DNA of 38,713 nt from JAFDZW01 sp038229915. GTDB taxonomy: Bacteria > Bacteroidota > Ignavibacteria > Palsa-1295. Within the stretch, counting starts at the first letter, position 1, and each line of letters opens with the position of its first letter. The stretch lies in the NCBI GenBank assembly GCA_038229915.1, contig JBBRNY010000014.1, positions 1-38,713 on the forward strand, given 5' to 3'. The translations under genes were made by a program, and so were the position numbers. Positions 1-7,641 of this stretch are shown here, piece by piece. Under the pieces are notes generated by a model. That model ran no database searches. It was not told the DNA's origin and was given only the letters and a program-made list of their open reading frames with translations.

Positions 1-1284
1 GTAGATCGATCCGCAAGAAAGTTCGTCAAGTGTAATTCCCACCGAGCGACTCATTCCGACGACGTGATCGTACGGTGATTTTAATTGTGCGCCGATATTG
101 GCTGCATCAAAGAAATGTTCGCTCTTGAGCAGTTCTGCAAGTACTGGTTTTATATCCCAATTATTGTTTTTGAATGTGGCGGCCATTGCTCCAATGATCG
201 CGCGTTCGGATACACCGGTAATATCATGATAGACAAGATATTGATAGAGCTTCGCGCAAATGAACCATGCTAACTGGTCGCCGCGGCTATCGAAGATGTG
301 ATCGATAATATCTTTATCAAGTGTGGCTCCGGATGAAGCTAAGTTGTACTGACGCTTAGTATCGTCAATATCGATAAATATCTTTTGGAATGATGAGTCG
401 TGACGGCTCGTGACATATTTCGCCGGAAGTACGTTTGGTGCTGGCGCGGTCGTATCGACTATCCAACCAGTGAGTGAGTGCGAGACGGCGCGAATATCTG
501 CTTCAGTATAATTCGGAGTACCGTCTTTATCAACCGGACCGAGGGTGAAGAGCTCCATCAACTCACGTCCATAATTTTCGTTCGGTGCGGTGCCCGCGTT
601 CAACTGTCCATCAAGATAGATCAGCATTGCCGGTGAGATCGACACATCTTTTACCATCTGCTTGAAATTACTCCACGGGTTCTTGCGGAAATAATCAAGG
701 TAGCTATACATCGATTGCGGATAATACACTTTGTTCTCTTCGAGCGCAAAATGATTCATCCAGAAGAGCGACATTTTTTCGCGGAGCATTGTCTTCGGTG
801 CGTTCATCAGAGTCGTCCACTGACGGCGAATTTCCATATTCGCGCTGGAGTAAGCCGACTGTTGTGTTTGCTGTTGCGTATAATCGGAGCCGAGATACGG
901 AGCCTTCCCCAGCCATTGATCTGAAAAACGCGGTGCCTGTGGAAGATTTGCACCAGAAAGTAAATTGTTGTCGAGCAACGCATCAACTACATCACCCGGA
1001 GTCTTGCTTTGTGCGGCGGCTATTTCTGATAGCGTCGCGCCGAAACCTGCGCGACGATAGAGATGGTTGATCGTCGTGACATCCCACGGCTGTGAAGCCG
1101 TCGGTGTCCAGGGTGTTAAGGTCGAAGTGATCTTCAGGCGGTCGCGTGTCGCTAAACCTATAATAGATCGCGGGGTAGCAAGTAATTGGGTGTCAGTCGC
1201 ATTGCGCCCAAACACATCCGATGATACAACTGCGGCGGCGGCTGCACCTGAGCCTACCGTCCGAAAGAATGCTCTTCTATTCAT
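1..1284 (-). CDS. DUF1800 family protein (partial, 3' end outside window)
   Basis: An open frame of 428 codons runs without a stop from an ATG at 1284 down to the window edge, so the C-terminus is missing. The protein begins MNRRAFFRTVGSGAAAAAVV, a Tat-like leader with an Arg pair before a hydrophobic Ala-rich stretch. The DUF1800 hallmarks follow: LYRRAGFGAT early on, then LFWMNHFA, YLDGQLNAG, NENYGRELMELFTLG and a SHSLTGW segment. DUF1800 proteins are exported, of unknown biochemical role, and usually sit beside a DUF1501 gene; any such partner here would lie beyond the left edge. Family assignment is firm; function is unknown. Confidence 0.9.
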   Translation of the reverse strand, partial: MNRRAFFRTVGSGAAAAAVVSSDVFGRNATDTQLLATPRSIIGLATRDRLKITSTLTPWTPTASQPWDVTTINHLYRRAGFGATLSEIAAAQSKTPGDVVDALLDNNLLSGANLPQAPRFSDQWLGKAPYLGSDYTQQQTQQSAYSSANMEIRRQWTTLMNAPKTMLREKMSLFWMNHFALEENKVYYPQSMYSYLDYFRKNPWSNFKQMVKDVSISPAMLIYLDGQLNAGTAPNENYGRELMELFTLGPVDKDGTPNYTEADIRAVSHSLTGWIVDTTAPAPNVLPAKYVTSRHDSSFQKIFIDIDDTKRQYNLASSGATLDKDIIDHIFDSRGDQLAWFICAKLYQYLVYHDITGVSERAIIGAMAATFKNNNWDIKPVLAELLKSEHFFDAANIGAQLKSPYDHVVGMSRSVGITLDELSCGSIY

Positions 1285-1460
1285 AATGATGTTCCTCTAA
1301 CGGATCCGCAGATGAAATCGGATCGTCAATAATCAACACAAACACGACATCTTAGTTTCCGTAACTTCGGGGGTATGATATGCTTTTACAAACTTACAAC
1401 AACATTTGGGAATTCGTTGGGGATTTGAGATTTTGTGGCTGGGTAAAAACTTGCAAGTAT

Positions 1461-1588
1461 GTCATCCTGAGCGGCCAGCGAAGGATCTCCGTTGGTCTAA
1501 TCTTGATGTCTTGTACTAAAGGAGATTCTTCGGTCGCGGATATTTCACGTTTGGGATAACAATTCGGTTGCTCCCTCAGAATGACAGG
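1461..1588 (+). repeat. Dispersed repeat, array copy 1
   Basis: Starts GTCATCCTGAGCGG and ends CTCAGAATGACAG, so the termini are inverted repeats of each other. Internally, GGATCTCCGTT near the left and AGGAGATTCTT near the right can pair. Between the right inner arm (ending GGTCGCGG) and the right terminus lies about 35 nt that breaks the inverted repeat. Copy 2 begins 199 nt downstream with a conserved spacer (GCTTTGCATTTTTTTGTGAG...), so the spacer is part of the duplicated unit. Confidence 0.85.
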
Positions 1589-1659
1589 CTTTGCATTTTT
1601 TTGTGAGGTGGTGAAAAAATTCAAGTTTGTCATGGGGTTGAGTAAAAACTTGCAAGTTT

Positions 1660-1787
1660 GTCATCCTGAGCGGCGAGCGAAGGATCTCCGTTTGTCTAAT
1701 CTTGATGTCTTGTACTAACGGAGATTCTTCGGTCGCGGATATTTCACGTTTGAGTTATGTATTCCTTTGCTCTCTCAGAATGACAGG
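1660..1787 (+). repeat. Dispersed repeat, array copy 2
   Basis: Second unit, 199 nt after copy 1 and nearly identical over its left 100 nt (GTCATCCTGAGCGGCGAGCG, TTGATGTCTTGTACTAACGG). The segment before the right terminus has diverged (TATTCCTTTGCTCTC where copies 1 and 3 have ATTCGGTTGCTC). Copy 3 follows 198 nt downstream, and the same spacer is present. Confidence 0.85.
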
Positions 1788-1857
1788 CTTTGCATTTTTT
1801 TGTGAGGTGGTGAAAAAATTGCAAGTTTGTCATAGGATTGAAAAAAAATGCAAGTGT

Positions 1858-1985
1858 GTCATCCTGAGCGACCAGCGAAGGATCTCCGTTTGTCTATATC
1901 TTGATGTCTTGTGCTAACGGAGATTCTTCAGTCGCGGAAACTTCACGTTTGGGATAACTATTCGGTTGCTCTCTCAGAATGACAA
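1858..1985 (+). repeat. Dispersed repeat, array copy 3
   Basis: Third unit, beginning GTCATCCTGAGCGACCAGCG and ending CTCAGAATGACA. The downstream spacer found after copies 1 and 2 is absent, so the array ends here and unrelated sequence (ATTCACCATCCCCGAGTCGC) takes over. Confidence 0.85.
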
Positions 1986-2034
1986 GTTTAAATATTCACC
2001 ATCCCCGAGTCGCATCAGCGACGGCAACTACATA

Positions 2035-2064
2035 GCCCACCATTTCAATGGTGGGCGGGTTTTT
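2035..2064 (+). terminator. Strong hairpin with T-run (terminator-like or dispersed palindrome)
   Basis: A perfect 10-bp stem, GCCCACCATT / AATGGTGGGC with a 2-nt TC centre, is followed by GGGTTTTT. It looks like an intrinsic terminator, yet no plus-strand gene lies immediately upstream. The flanking AGTCGCATCAGCGACGG is itself palindromic. I therefore think it is more likely another dispersed palindromic element than the terminator of a gene. Confidence 0.5.
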
Positions 2065-2178
2065 CGTAGCGAGCAGGTCGTGTAAGTATCAATGTTATTT
2101 GGGGTTAAAAACGGGCGAACGCTTCTTTGGGGCTTTCGTGTTAAAAAATATGTTATTTATCATCCCCAGGAAGCGGCT

Positions 2179-2481
2179 ATGACGAAAGCAGATATTGTCA
2201 ATCGCGTCGCGAATGCAACGGGCGTCACAAAACTCGAAACCGAGATATTAGTTGATGGCTTTTTTAAGACTATCTCTGATATGCTTGCCGAAGGCGAGCA
2301 CTTCGAAATACGTGGTTTTGGTACGTTCAAAGTAAAAGAACGCAAACCTCGCATGGCTCGCAACCCGCGCACCGGCGAACCTGTACCGTTGGAAATCCAT
2401 TGGGTACCAACGTTCAAACCTTCGCGCGAACTTCGTACGCTTGTCAATTCCCGAATGAAGGAAAAGCAAGCGAATTCTTAA
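2179..2481 (+). CDS. HU/IHF-family nucleoid DNA-binding protein
   Basis: A 100-residue protein (MTKADIVNRVANATGVTKLE...) with the HU/IHF layout: two N-terminal helices, the FEIRGFGTFKVKERK sheet, then the DNA-intercalating arm with RNPRTGEPV. The start is taken at the ATG preceded by AGGAAG rather than the in-frame ATG at 2092, because family members begin at this methionine. HU-type dimers bend DNA and organise the nucleoid. The arm lacks the usual lysine-rich end and reads EIHWVPTFKPSREL, a normal variation. HU versus IHF-like function cannot be told from sequence. Confidence 0.93.
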   Translation: MTKADIVNRVANATGVTKLETEILVDGFFKTISDMLAEGEHFEIRGFGTFKVKERKPRMARNPRTGEPVPLEIHWVPTFKPSRELRTLVNSRMKEKQANS

Positions 2482-2504
2482 CACTTTATTTTCTACTCTG
2501 AACC

Positions 2505-3296
2505 TTGGAGCCAATAGCGTCCGACCCAACACCTGACGCCGAGCATCAGCTTGTGCCCTCTTCCGACTCGCCGGTATCACCTGCCACACCACCGGAGTCT
2601 ATACGCACCGAAGATATTCTGCTCGAACGCCTAAAAAACGAACAGCCGATCAAAGCGCAAATTTCGATGTCGCTGGTCGTCGCTATCGTGATGTTGGTCA
2701 TCGGGCTTGGGACACTGATATTCTTTATCACCAAACGCCCCGAAAAATTTGCTGAGCAAAGCAACCCTCACGCCAAACAAAATAACGAAGCCCAAGCACA
2801 AGCTGCGCAAGACTCGGCGGATATGATCGCAAGGCGCACACATTTTGCACCGATGGTTGATTCGCTTAAGAAAGCGCTCGACGCTGACCCGCAAAATCTC
2901 GCAACGCAATTACATTATGCCAATGCGCTCTATGAGTCAAGTCTCTGGACAGAGGCCGAGCAAGTGTATACCACTTATCTCAAAGCCAAACCGAAAGATA
3001 CTGATGCAAGAGTTGATTATGCATTTGTCCTGACCCAGACCACACACGATTTCCACCGCGCGGTAGAAGAACTCGAAAAAGTGTTAGCCCTCGACCCAAC
3101 CCATATCAAAGCATTGTTCAACGCTGGCTTGCTTTCGATACAAGCATTCGAAGATCGAAAAGAAGCTATCGCAAAAGCAACCGGATATTTCCGACGCGCT
3201 CGCAAAGCTGCCGAAGAGCAACACCAGACCGAGATGCTCTCGAACATCGATCAAATTTTAGGAGAGCTTGATAAAGTACAAGCGCAAAAGCAATAA
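2505..3296 (+). CDS. Membrane-anchored TPR-repeat protein
   Basis: A protein of up to 263 residues, 23 nt downstream of the HU gene and probably co-transcribed. The N-terminal about 50 residues are Pro/Ser/Glu-rich and low complexity. One transmembrane helix follows (MSLVVAIVMLVIGLGTLIFF, about residues 50-70), then an Ala/Gln-rich linker, then at least three TPR-like helical pairs from about residue 115, including NLATQLHYANALYESSLWTE and HIKALFNAGLLSIQA. The reading starts at TTG with no obvious ribosome-binding site, so the true start is uncertain. TPRs are interaction scaffolds; the partner is unknown. The topology implies one anchor with the TPR domain facing the cytoplasm or periplasm. 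Confidence 0.8.
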   Translation: MEPIASDPTPDAEHQLVPSSDSPVSPATPPESIRTEDILLERLKNEQPIKAQISMSLVVAIVMLVIGLGTLIFFITKRPEKFAEQSNPHAKQNNEAQAQAAQDSADMIARRTHFAPMVDSLKKALDADPQNLATQLHYANALYESSLWTEAEQVYTTYLKAKPKDTDARVDYAFVLTQTTHDFHRAVEELEKVLALDPTHIKALFNAGLLSIQAFEDRKEAIAKATGYFRRARKAAEEQHQTEMLSNIDQILGELDKVQAQKQ

Positions 3297-3327
3297 AGAC
3301 CCGGTATCAAGCATCAGAAATTGTAAA

Positions 3328-3912
3328 TTAACCGCCTGGATTATAATAGATATACTTCGCGAACGAACCGCCGTTGATCTCAAGTTTTACATCGTCGAAC
3401 CATGCTTTACCTGCACCATTAACAATTATACCGTAACTCAAGAATTTTGCTTTGAACGGAATTGTAAACTCGTAGCTATATCGCTTCCAATCGGTCGTGC
3501 CTCGGATGTCCATATTATCAAGACCTTTTGAAAATAGAACGCTGTCGTAATCATTAAGATGTACCCAAAGGCTCGCAAAACCCCTTTCAAGATTTTCGGT
3601 TTTGATCGAAGCACTCAGTGTGACTTTCATATTGGGCTCGTAAGCCAACATAAATTTGTGATAGAACTTGTAATAGGAATTAGCGGTGTCGTTGCCGTAT
3701 GACTCCAAGAGAAGACTCTTTGTACCAAGTTGATGGGTTGTCTTATCAACACTTGCCCGAAAGCCGCGACCAATATAACTCCAACCGGTTGGCATACCTT
3801 TTGCATTGACTTTCTCAAAACTGAGATTTGCATTTTCTTCATCAAGTCCCTCCTCTCGGCAAAATGAGACGGCAAAACAAACGATCAGCAAACACAGCAA
3901 TTTTACCTTCAT
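3328..3912 (-). CDS. Putative lipoprotein with jelly-roll (carbohydrate-binding-like) domain
   Basis: 194 residues. A signal peptide ends in a lipobox-like VSFC (Cys about 18). The rest resembles the beta-sandwich modules called CBM4/9 or galactose-binding-like: NLSFEKVNAKGMPTGWSYIG at the start and the closing GKAWFDDVKLEIN strand, which is characteristic. Such modules also precede S41 peptidases in Bacteroidota, but no protease domain is present here. It is convergent with the TPR gene, 31 nt apart. Ligand unknown; membership of the fold is an inference from these motifs. Confidence 0.7.
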   Translation of the reverse strand: MKVKLLCLLIVCFAVSFCREEGLDEENANLSFEKVNAKGMPTGWSYIGRGFRASVDKTTHQLGTKSLLLESYGNDTANSYYKFYHKFMLAYEPNMKVTLSASIKTENLERGFASLWVHLNDYDSVLFSKGLDNMDIRGTTDWKRYSYEFTIPFKAKFLSYGIIVNGAGKAWFDDVKLEINGGSFAKYIYYNPGG

Positions 3913-4123
3913 TGAATGGGTGTAATAATGTTATAGCCAATGAGACATTCCAACACACGTAATAGTTGCGATAGCCACATAGACCTGCCTCGACATTTGA
4001 GCTATAGGTACATCGTCCTTTGAGGGCTAAATCCTGCATGTGTTCGATGTGCTGAGCGGTGAGGAGATACGGGTAGCTGATGGGGGTGAGAACTAAGCAA
4101 ATAAATTTCTGTTTTAATTAATT

Positions 4124-4435
4124 ATGATAACATTGAATCAGGCATTGGAGAAAGCCATCAGCTTTATCGATGGATTAAAGCCAGAGTATTTGGGCTCAAA
4201 ACCCGAAAGCATTCGTGTGGAAACGATTCAGCTTTTTGGGAAAGAATGGGTCGTTGTTGTCAGTTACAACACTTCCAAAAAACAAGAAGAAGTAAATACT
4301 ATCAATAAATTATTTGAAGCGTTGTCCGTTCGCCGGTTTATAAAAGAAGTTGAAATTGATTCGGAAACGGGTGAAGTAGTTGCGATGAGAAATCCCGAAG
4401 CCCCTGTTACTACGGGCGAATCTCTTGCAGCATAG
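4124..4435 (+). CDS. Hypothetical protein upstream of a PIN-domain gene
   Basis: 103 residues, soluble, no signal peptide. I do not recognise the family. The N-terminus is helical and amphipathic (LNQALEKAISFIDGL), followed by alternating strands (SIRVETIQLFGKEWVVVVSYN) and EVEIDSETGEVVAMRNPE, giving an alpha+beta impression somewhat like PepSY-type small domains. The stop codon overlaps the GTG start of the PIN gene by one base (TAGTG), implying translational coupling. Base composition is AT-richer than most of the window. Position and size would suit an antitoxin or partner of the PIN protein, but no DNA-binding motif is visible. Confidence 0.75.
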   Translation: MITLNQALEKAISFIDGLKPEYLGSKPESIRVETIQLFGKEWVVVVSYNTSKKQEEVNTINKLFEALSVRRFIKEVEIDSETGEVVAMRNPEAPVTTGESLAA

Positions 4436-4944
4436 TGAACTCCTTTCGAACCTATTTCCCTCAAGAGTCGATCTTTCTTGATTCGAATATTTTAGTTTTA
4501 CTTATTGCCGGGCAAGTCCGTCCGAATCTTCTTCCTAAACTTTCTCCGGGGAACATACATTTCTCTGTCGATGATTTCGAACTGATATCCACATTACTCC
4601 GCCAATTCAAGGAAGCGCGAACAACACCCTACATTCTCACAGAAGTGAATTCTCTTCTGAATTCTAAACTTGATCAAAATTCAAGCCTTGAATGCCGCGA
4701 GAAATTCGCAGAGTATATCCCTTTACTTGCCAATACATATACCGAACCGAAGAAGCTGGCTGAACATTCTCTTTTTTCAGCTTTTGGTATTGCAGACATT
4801 AGTATTTTCGAGGCTTGTCAAAATACTCTCGTTCTGACTGAAGATAATCGTCTTATATCGTTATTACTATTACAAGGCTCATGTAAGGTATTGGATTATA
4901 ATACCTTAAAACAAATATTAAAACAAATAGCAGAACAGAGCTGA
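4435..4944 (+). CDS. PIN-domain protein (putative ribonuclease)
   Basis: 169 residues starting at GTG 4435, which overlaps the preceding stop. The acidic residues expected of a PIN nuclease are in order: D16 in FLDSN, E70 in LTEVNSLL, D121 in GIADISIFE and D137 in LTEDNRL. PIN domains are Mg-dependent RNases, best known as VapC-type toxins. At 169 aa this is longer than a typical VapC (about 130 aa), and its partner is not a recognisable VapB. Toxin-antitoxin function is therefore only a hypothesis. Fold assignment is good. Confidence 0.8.
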   Translation: MNSFRTYFPQESIFLDSNILVLLIAGQVRPNLLPKLSPGNIHFSVDDFELISTLLRQFKEARTTPYILTEVNSLLNSKLDQNSSLECREKFAEYIPLLANTYTEPKKLAEHSLFSAFGIADISIFEACQNTLVLTEDNRLISLLLLQGSCKVLDYNTLKQILKQIAEQS

Positions 4945-5005
4945 TGTGGTTGAGATACGGCGCAGAGCCACACAAAAGAATAGGTTATCAGTGTCACCCA
5001 CCGAG

Positions 5006-6289
5006 CTACGGATTACGCTTCCCGCCTTTTGGGAATGCTATGCGTTGGGCGTGATAGATCGTGGAGTTGCCGCTGAACATATAGGTTAGGAAACAAGCGA
5101 CGGCAAAATAGACGAGGTTGCCAGAGCCGAATAATTCTACTGATAAGATCAGTGATGCAAGCGGAGTGTTGGTCGCTCCGGCAAAGACTGCAACAAAGCC
5201 TAATGCGGCGAATAGATCGACCGGTGCGCCGAGCAAGATCGCCAAGACATTGCCAAGTGCCGCGCCGATAAAAAAGATCGGCGTCACTTCCCCACCTTTG
5301 AAACCACTACTGAGCGTAACGGCAGTAAATAATAATTTCCAAAACCAACTCATATAGGTTACGCCGCCTGCATGAAACGCCGAGACAATACTGATACCGC
5401 CCGGAGTTGCCGAGATGGTTGTTAAGCCGAGATAGTCGCGAGTGCCAACAAGATAAGTAAGGATGATCACAATACAACCACCAACAACGGGTCTGAAGAG
5501 CGGTTGTTTGATCGTTTTATCAAACCAAGCTCCGAGCTTATGGGATAACTCGGTAAACATCACGCTGGCAACGGCAAACAGTATCGATGCAATAACTACT
5601 TTTAACAACAACGACCATTCAGCTTGAAAATATGTACCCGAAAGTGAGTTTGAAGCGATCGAAAATGTTTCGTGTTGTATGCCCCAGATGCGAACCGTAA
5701 GATCCCCGATCACACTTGCCATCAAGCAAGGGATCAGTGCTTCATATTCCATTTTGCCGATCGTTAATACTTCGAGCGCAAACACGGCACCGGCAAGCGG
5801 TGTACCAAAGACGGCTCCGAACCCTGCTGCCATACCTGCCATTACTAAGATGCGATACGGTGCGTTTTTATATCCAAGTTTTTGTGCGATGAAACTCGAA
5901 ACGCTTCCGCCGATCTGTACCGCCGTACCTTCGCGACCAGCCGAACCACCGAAGAGATGAGTGATGATCGTTGCAACAAAGACAAGCGGCGCCATTCGGA
6001 TCGGCACACCCACCGAAGGTTCGTGAATTTCATCAACGATCAAATTATTTCCGCCTTCGACGGCTTTGCCTAATTTCTGGTAAACAAAACCAACCGCTGC
6101 GCCGGCGACAGGAAGAAGAAAAAGCAACCATCCATTTTCGAGGCGAATAGCCGTAACTTTATCAAGCGACCACAAAAAAAGCGCGCATACCGAACCGATC
6201 ACGATCGCAACAGGAGCGATGCGAAGTACCCACTTCACGAAATATTCGATCAGCCCTACTTGTTCTTTAAATGCCCACTTATATTGCAT
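5006..6289 (-). CDS. CLC-family fluoride/proton antiporter (CLC-F type)
   Basis: 427 residues with about ten hydrophobic helices in CLC order. The gating motif is GSAGREGTAVQ with Glu120, and GGEVTPIFFIGAALGN occupies the late conserved loop. The first anion-site motif is GGNNL (79-83) rather than the chloride-type GSGIP, and GREGT replaces GREGP; both changes are typical of the CLC-F clade that exports fluoride in exchange for protons. The fluoride riboswitch immediately upstream on the same strand supports this strongly. It acts in the cytoplasmic membrane to clear toxic F-. Generic annotation would call it a voltage-gated chloride channel. Confidence 0.9.
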   Translation of the reverse strand: MQYKWAFKEQVGLIEYFVKWVLRIAPVAIVIGSVCALFLWSLDKVTAIRLENGWLLFLLPVAGAAVGFVYQKLGKAVEGGNNLIVDEIHEPSVGVPIRMAPLVFVATIITHLFGGSAGREGTAVQIGGSVSSFIAQKLGYKNAPYRILVMAGMAAGFGAVFGTPLAGAVFALEVLTIGKMEYEALIPCLMASVIGDLTVRIWGIQHETFSIASNSLSGTYFQAEWSLLLKVVIASILFAVASVMFTELSHKLGAWFDKTIKQPLFRPVVGGCIVIILTYLVGTRDYLGLTTISATPGGISIVSAFHAGGVTYMSWFWKLLFTAVTLSSGFKGGEVTPIFFIGAALGNVLAILLGAPVDLFAALGFVAVFAGATNTPLASLILSVELFGSGNLVYFAVACFLTYMFSGNSTIYHAQRIAFPKGGKRNP

Positions 6290-6360
6290 AATATCGATAT
6301 ACCGTAAACAATTCTCATTTACAGTTATAAGGTTTGAGTCGAAGAGAAAAAGCGAACGCC

Positions 6361-6397
6361 CCTACAACTGCATAAACAAAACGTGCATACTTGTAGG
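6361..6397 (-). promoter_or_regulatory. Likely riboswitch expression platform (competing hairpin)
   Basis: On the minus strand CCTACAA (6391-6397) pairs with TTGTAGG (6361-6367), with an inner TGCA/TGCA pairing, and a T-run (CGCTTTTTC) follows about 8 nt later. The 5' side of this stem overlaps the 3' strand of the aptamer pseudoknot. Fluoride binding would therefore block the hairpin and permit transcription, as in known ON switches. The T-run is not directly abutting, so the terminator is imperfect. Confidence 0.55.
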
Positions 6398-6459
6398 AGT
6401 CATCAGCCTAAATGGTAAGCATCAGGCGGTTATTATAGGTGGTACTCCATCACCTCCGC
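6391..6459 (-). promoter_or_regulatory. Fluoride (crcB-type) riboswitch
   Basis: Read on the minus strand, the region matches the fluoride aptamer. P1 is GGTG (6451-6454) with CACC (6438-6441), enclosing the loop ATGGAGTAC. A P3-like stem is GCCT (6424-6427) with AGGC (6406-6409). The conserved GCTGATGACTCCTAC closes the motif. The P1 loop GGAGT (6444-6448) can pair with ACTCC (6396-6400), the expected pseudoknot. It sits about 100 nt upstream of the CLC-F start, in the right orientation. Class identity rests on this motif match; a covariance-model search would settle it. Confidence 0.92.
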
Positions 6460-6584
6460 GTTTTTAACTTGCTTTAGAGCGTATGGGTTCCGAAGTGTAA
6501 TGCCACATTTGCACAAAAAAATTCTTCGGACATTTTGTTTCTCGTTGGTGTTTTGTTTTTCTTACATCGACGAACCCGAACATT

Positions 6585-7535
6585 ATGGCATCACACGATT
6601 TTCACATCTACCCCCTCGAAACCGGTTTTCACGGCTCAACACGCCCAGTTGCAAAACCGGAGTTGGTCAAAGAATATGGCTACGATAGCTTCGTGCCGTT
6701 CAAAAATTCTGCTGATAATAGCGATGACCAAGTAGCCGCGATCGCCAAAGAGATTCGTCGCGACATCATTCGCGAACTCGTCGAAGCAAAGAGCGGCCAC
6801 TCAGGCGGCCCGCTTGGCTCAGCCGATATTTTTGCGACGCTCTATTTTGGTGGCGTGATGAATCACGACCCCAAAGATCCGTGGAAAGCCGGACGCGACC
6901 GCTTTATTCTCTCGGCTGGTCACATGTGCCCAGTGCTCTATTCAACGCTTGCGAATGCCGGATATTTTCCGAAACAAGAATTACTAACGCTTCGCAAACT
7001 CAACTCACGTTTGCAAGGTCATCCTGGTCGTGATATGGGCTTGCCGGGTATCGAAAGCTCGACCGGTTCGCTTGGGCAGGGTCTTGGTATTGCTGTTGGC
7101 ATGGCACTTTCAGATAAACTTGTTTCAAAAAATAACAGTCGTGTCTATTCGCTTACCGGCGATGGCGAGTTGCAAGAAGGCGAAATTTGGGAATCGGCAA
7201 TGTGTGCCGCGCATTGGAAACTCGACAACTTAACGGTCATCGTCGATCGCAATCATTGTCAGATCGATGGGCGTACCGACGAAGTGATGGAAGTTGATCC
7301 GGTCTCGGATAAATGGAAAGCATTCGGTTTCCATACGATCGAAGTCAACGGACACGACATCAACGCGCTTCGCCAAGCATTTGCCGAAGCAAAAGCCACG
7401 AAAGGCAAACCGACCTGTATCATTGCCGAAACATATATGGGACATCCGGTCAGCTTTATGAATGATGATTACCGCTGGCATGGCAAACCACCAAACAAAG
7501 ATCAAGCAGAGATCGCACTAAACGAATTAGTATAA
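6585..7535 (+). CDS. Transketolase, N-terminal (TPP-binding) subunit
   Basis: 316 residues. The region from about 48 onward matches the first domain of transketolase: EAKSGHSGGPLGSADI, the TPP/Mg motif GDGELQEGEIWE (GDG at 192-194) with its partner Asn at 223 (VDRNHCQID), and HPGRD...SSTGSLGQGLGIAVG. About 45 extra N-terminal residues precede the domain. In the pentose phosphate pathway transketolase moves two-carbon units between sugar phosphates; here the enzyme is split, and the C-terminal half is at 8044-9063. The gap between the halves is occupied by a repeat-bounded GIY-YIG element. Confidence 0.95.
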   Translation: MASHDFHIYPLETGFHGSTRPVAKPELVKEYGYDSFVPFKNSADNSDDQVAAIAKEIRRDIIRELVEAKSGHSGGPLGSADIFATLYFGGVMNHDPKDPWKAGRDRFILSAGHMCPVLYSTLANAGYFPKQELLTLRKLNSRLQGHPGRDMGLPGIESSTGSLGQGLGIAVGMALSDKLVSKNNSRVYSLTGDGELQEGEIWESAMCAAHWKLDNLTVIVDRNHCQIDGRTDEVMEVDPVSDKWKAFGFHTIEVNGHDINALRQAFAEAKATKGKPTCIIAETYMGHPVSFMNDDYRWHGKPPNKDQAEIALNELV

Positions 7536-7561
7536 TCATTAGGTGTGATACTGTTTATGAT

Positions 7562-7598
7562 TGTCATCCTGAGCGACGAGCGAAGGATCTAAACTTTC
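7562..7598 (+). repeat. Left terminal inverted repeat of the GIY-YIG element
   Basis: 37-nt arm beginning TGTCATCCTGAGCGACGAGC. Unlike the array copies at 1461-1985, it continues as AAGGATCTAAACTTTC into the inner arm without interruption. It matches the right arm at all but three positions, each a transition. Confidence 0.85.
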
Positions 7599-7641
7599 AG
7601 ACCAGCAGCCGATAGGATGAAAGAAACGAAATGACAGACAG

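Larger units (their letters stand above)
1285..2178. other. Gene-free region holding a tandem repeat array and a hairpin
   Basis: About 890 bp separates the DUF1800 start from the HU start. Short open frames here show no recognisable protein and are mostly repeat sequence. The stretch holds three tandem units of roughly 199 bp (from 1461) and a palindromic hairpin at 2035-2064. The left part (1285-1440) is AT-rich and should contain the DUF1800 promoter, but I cannot point to a convincing one. Confidence 0.8.

Noticed and set aside
1461..1985. CRISPR array
   Set aside because: Three units of about 199 bp with near-identical spacers do not fit a CRISPR array, which needs short repeats with unique spacers; no cas genes are present.
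3842..4123. Possible gene remnant upstream of the 103-aa gene
   Set aside because: Both strands have short readable stretches here, but no recognisable domain and no adequate start; treated as intergenic.
7536..7641. Target-site duplication at the GIY-YIG element
   Set aside because: I compared the bases next to both arms and saw no convincing direct repeat; the element may insert without one or have lost it.
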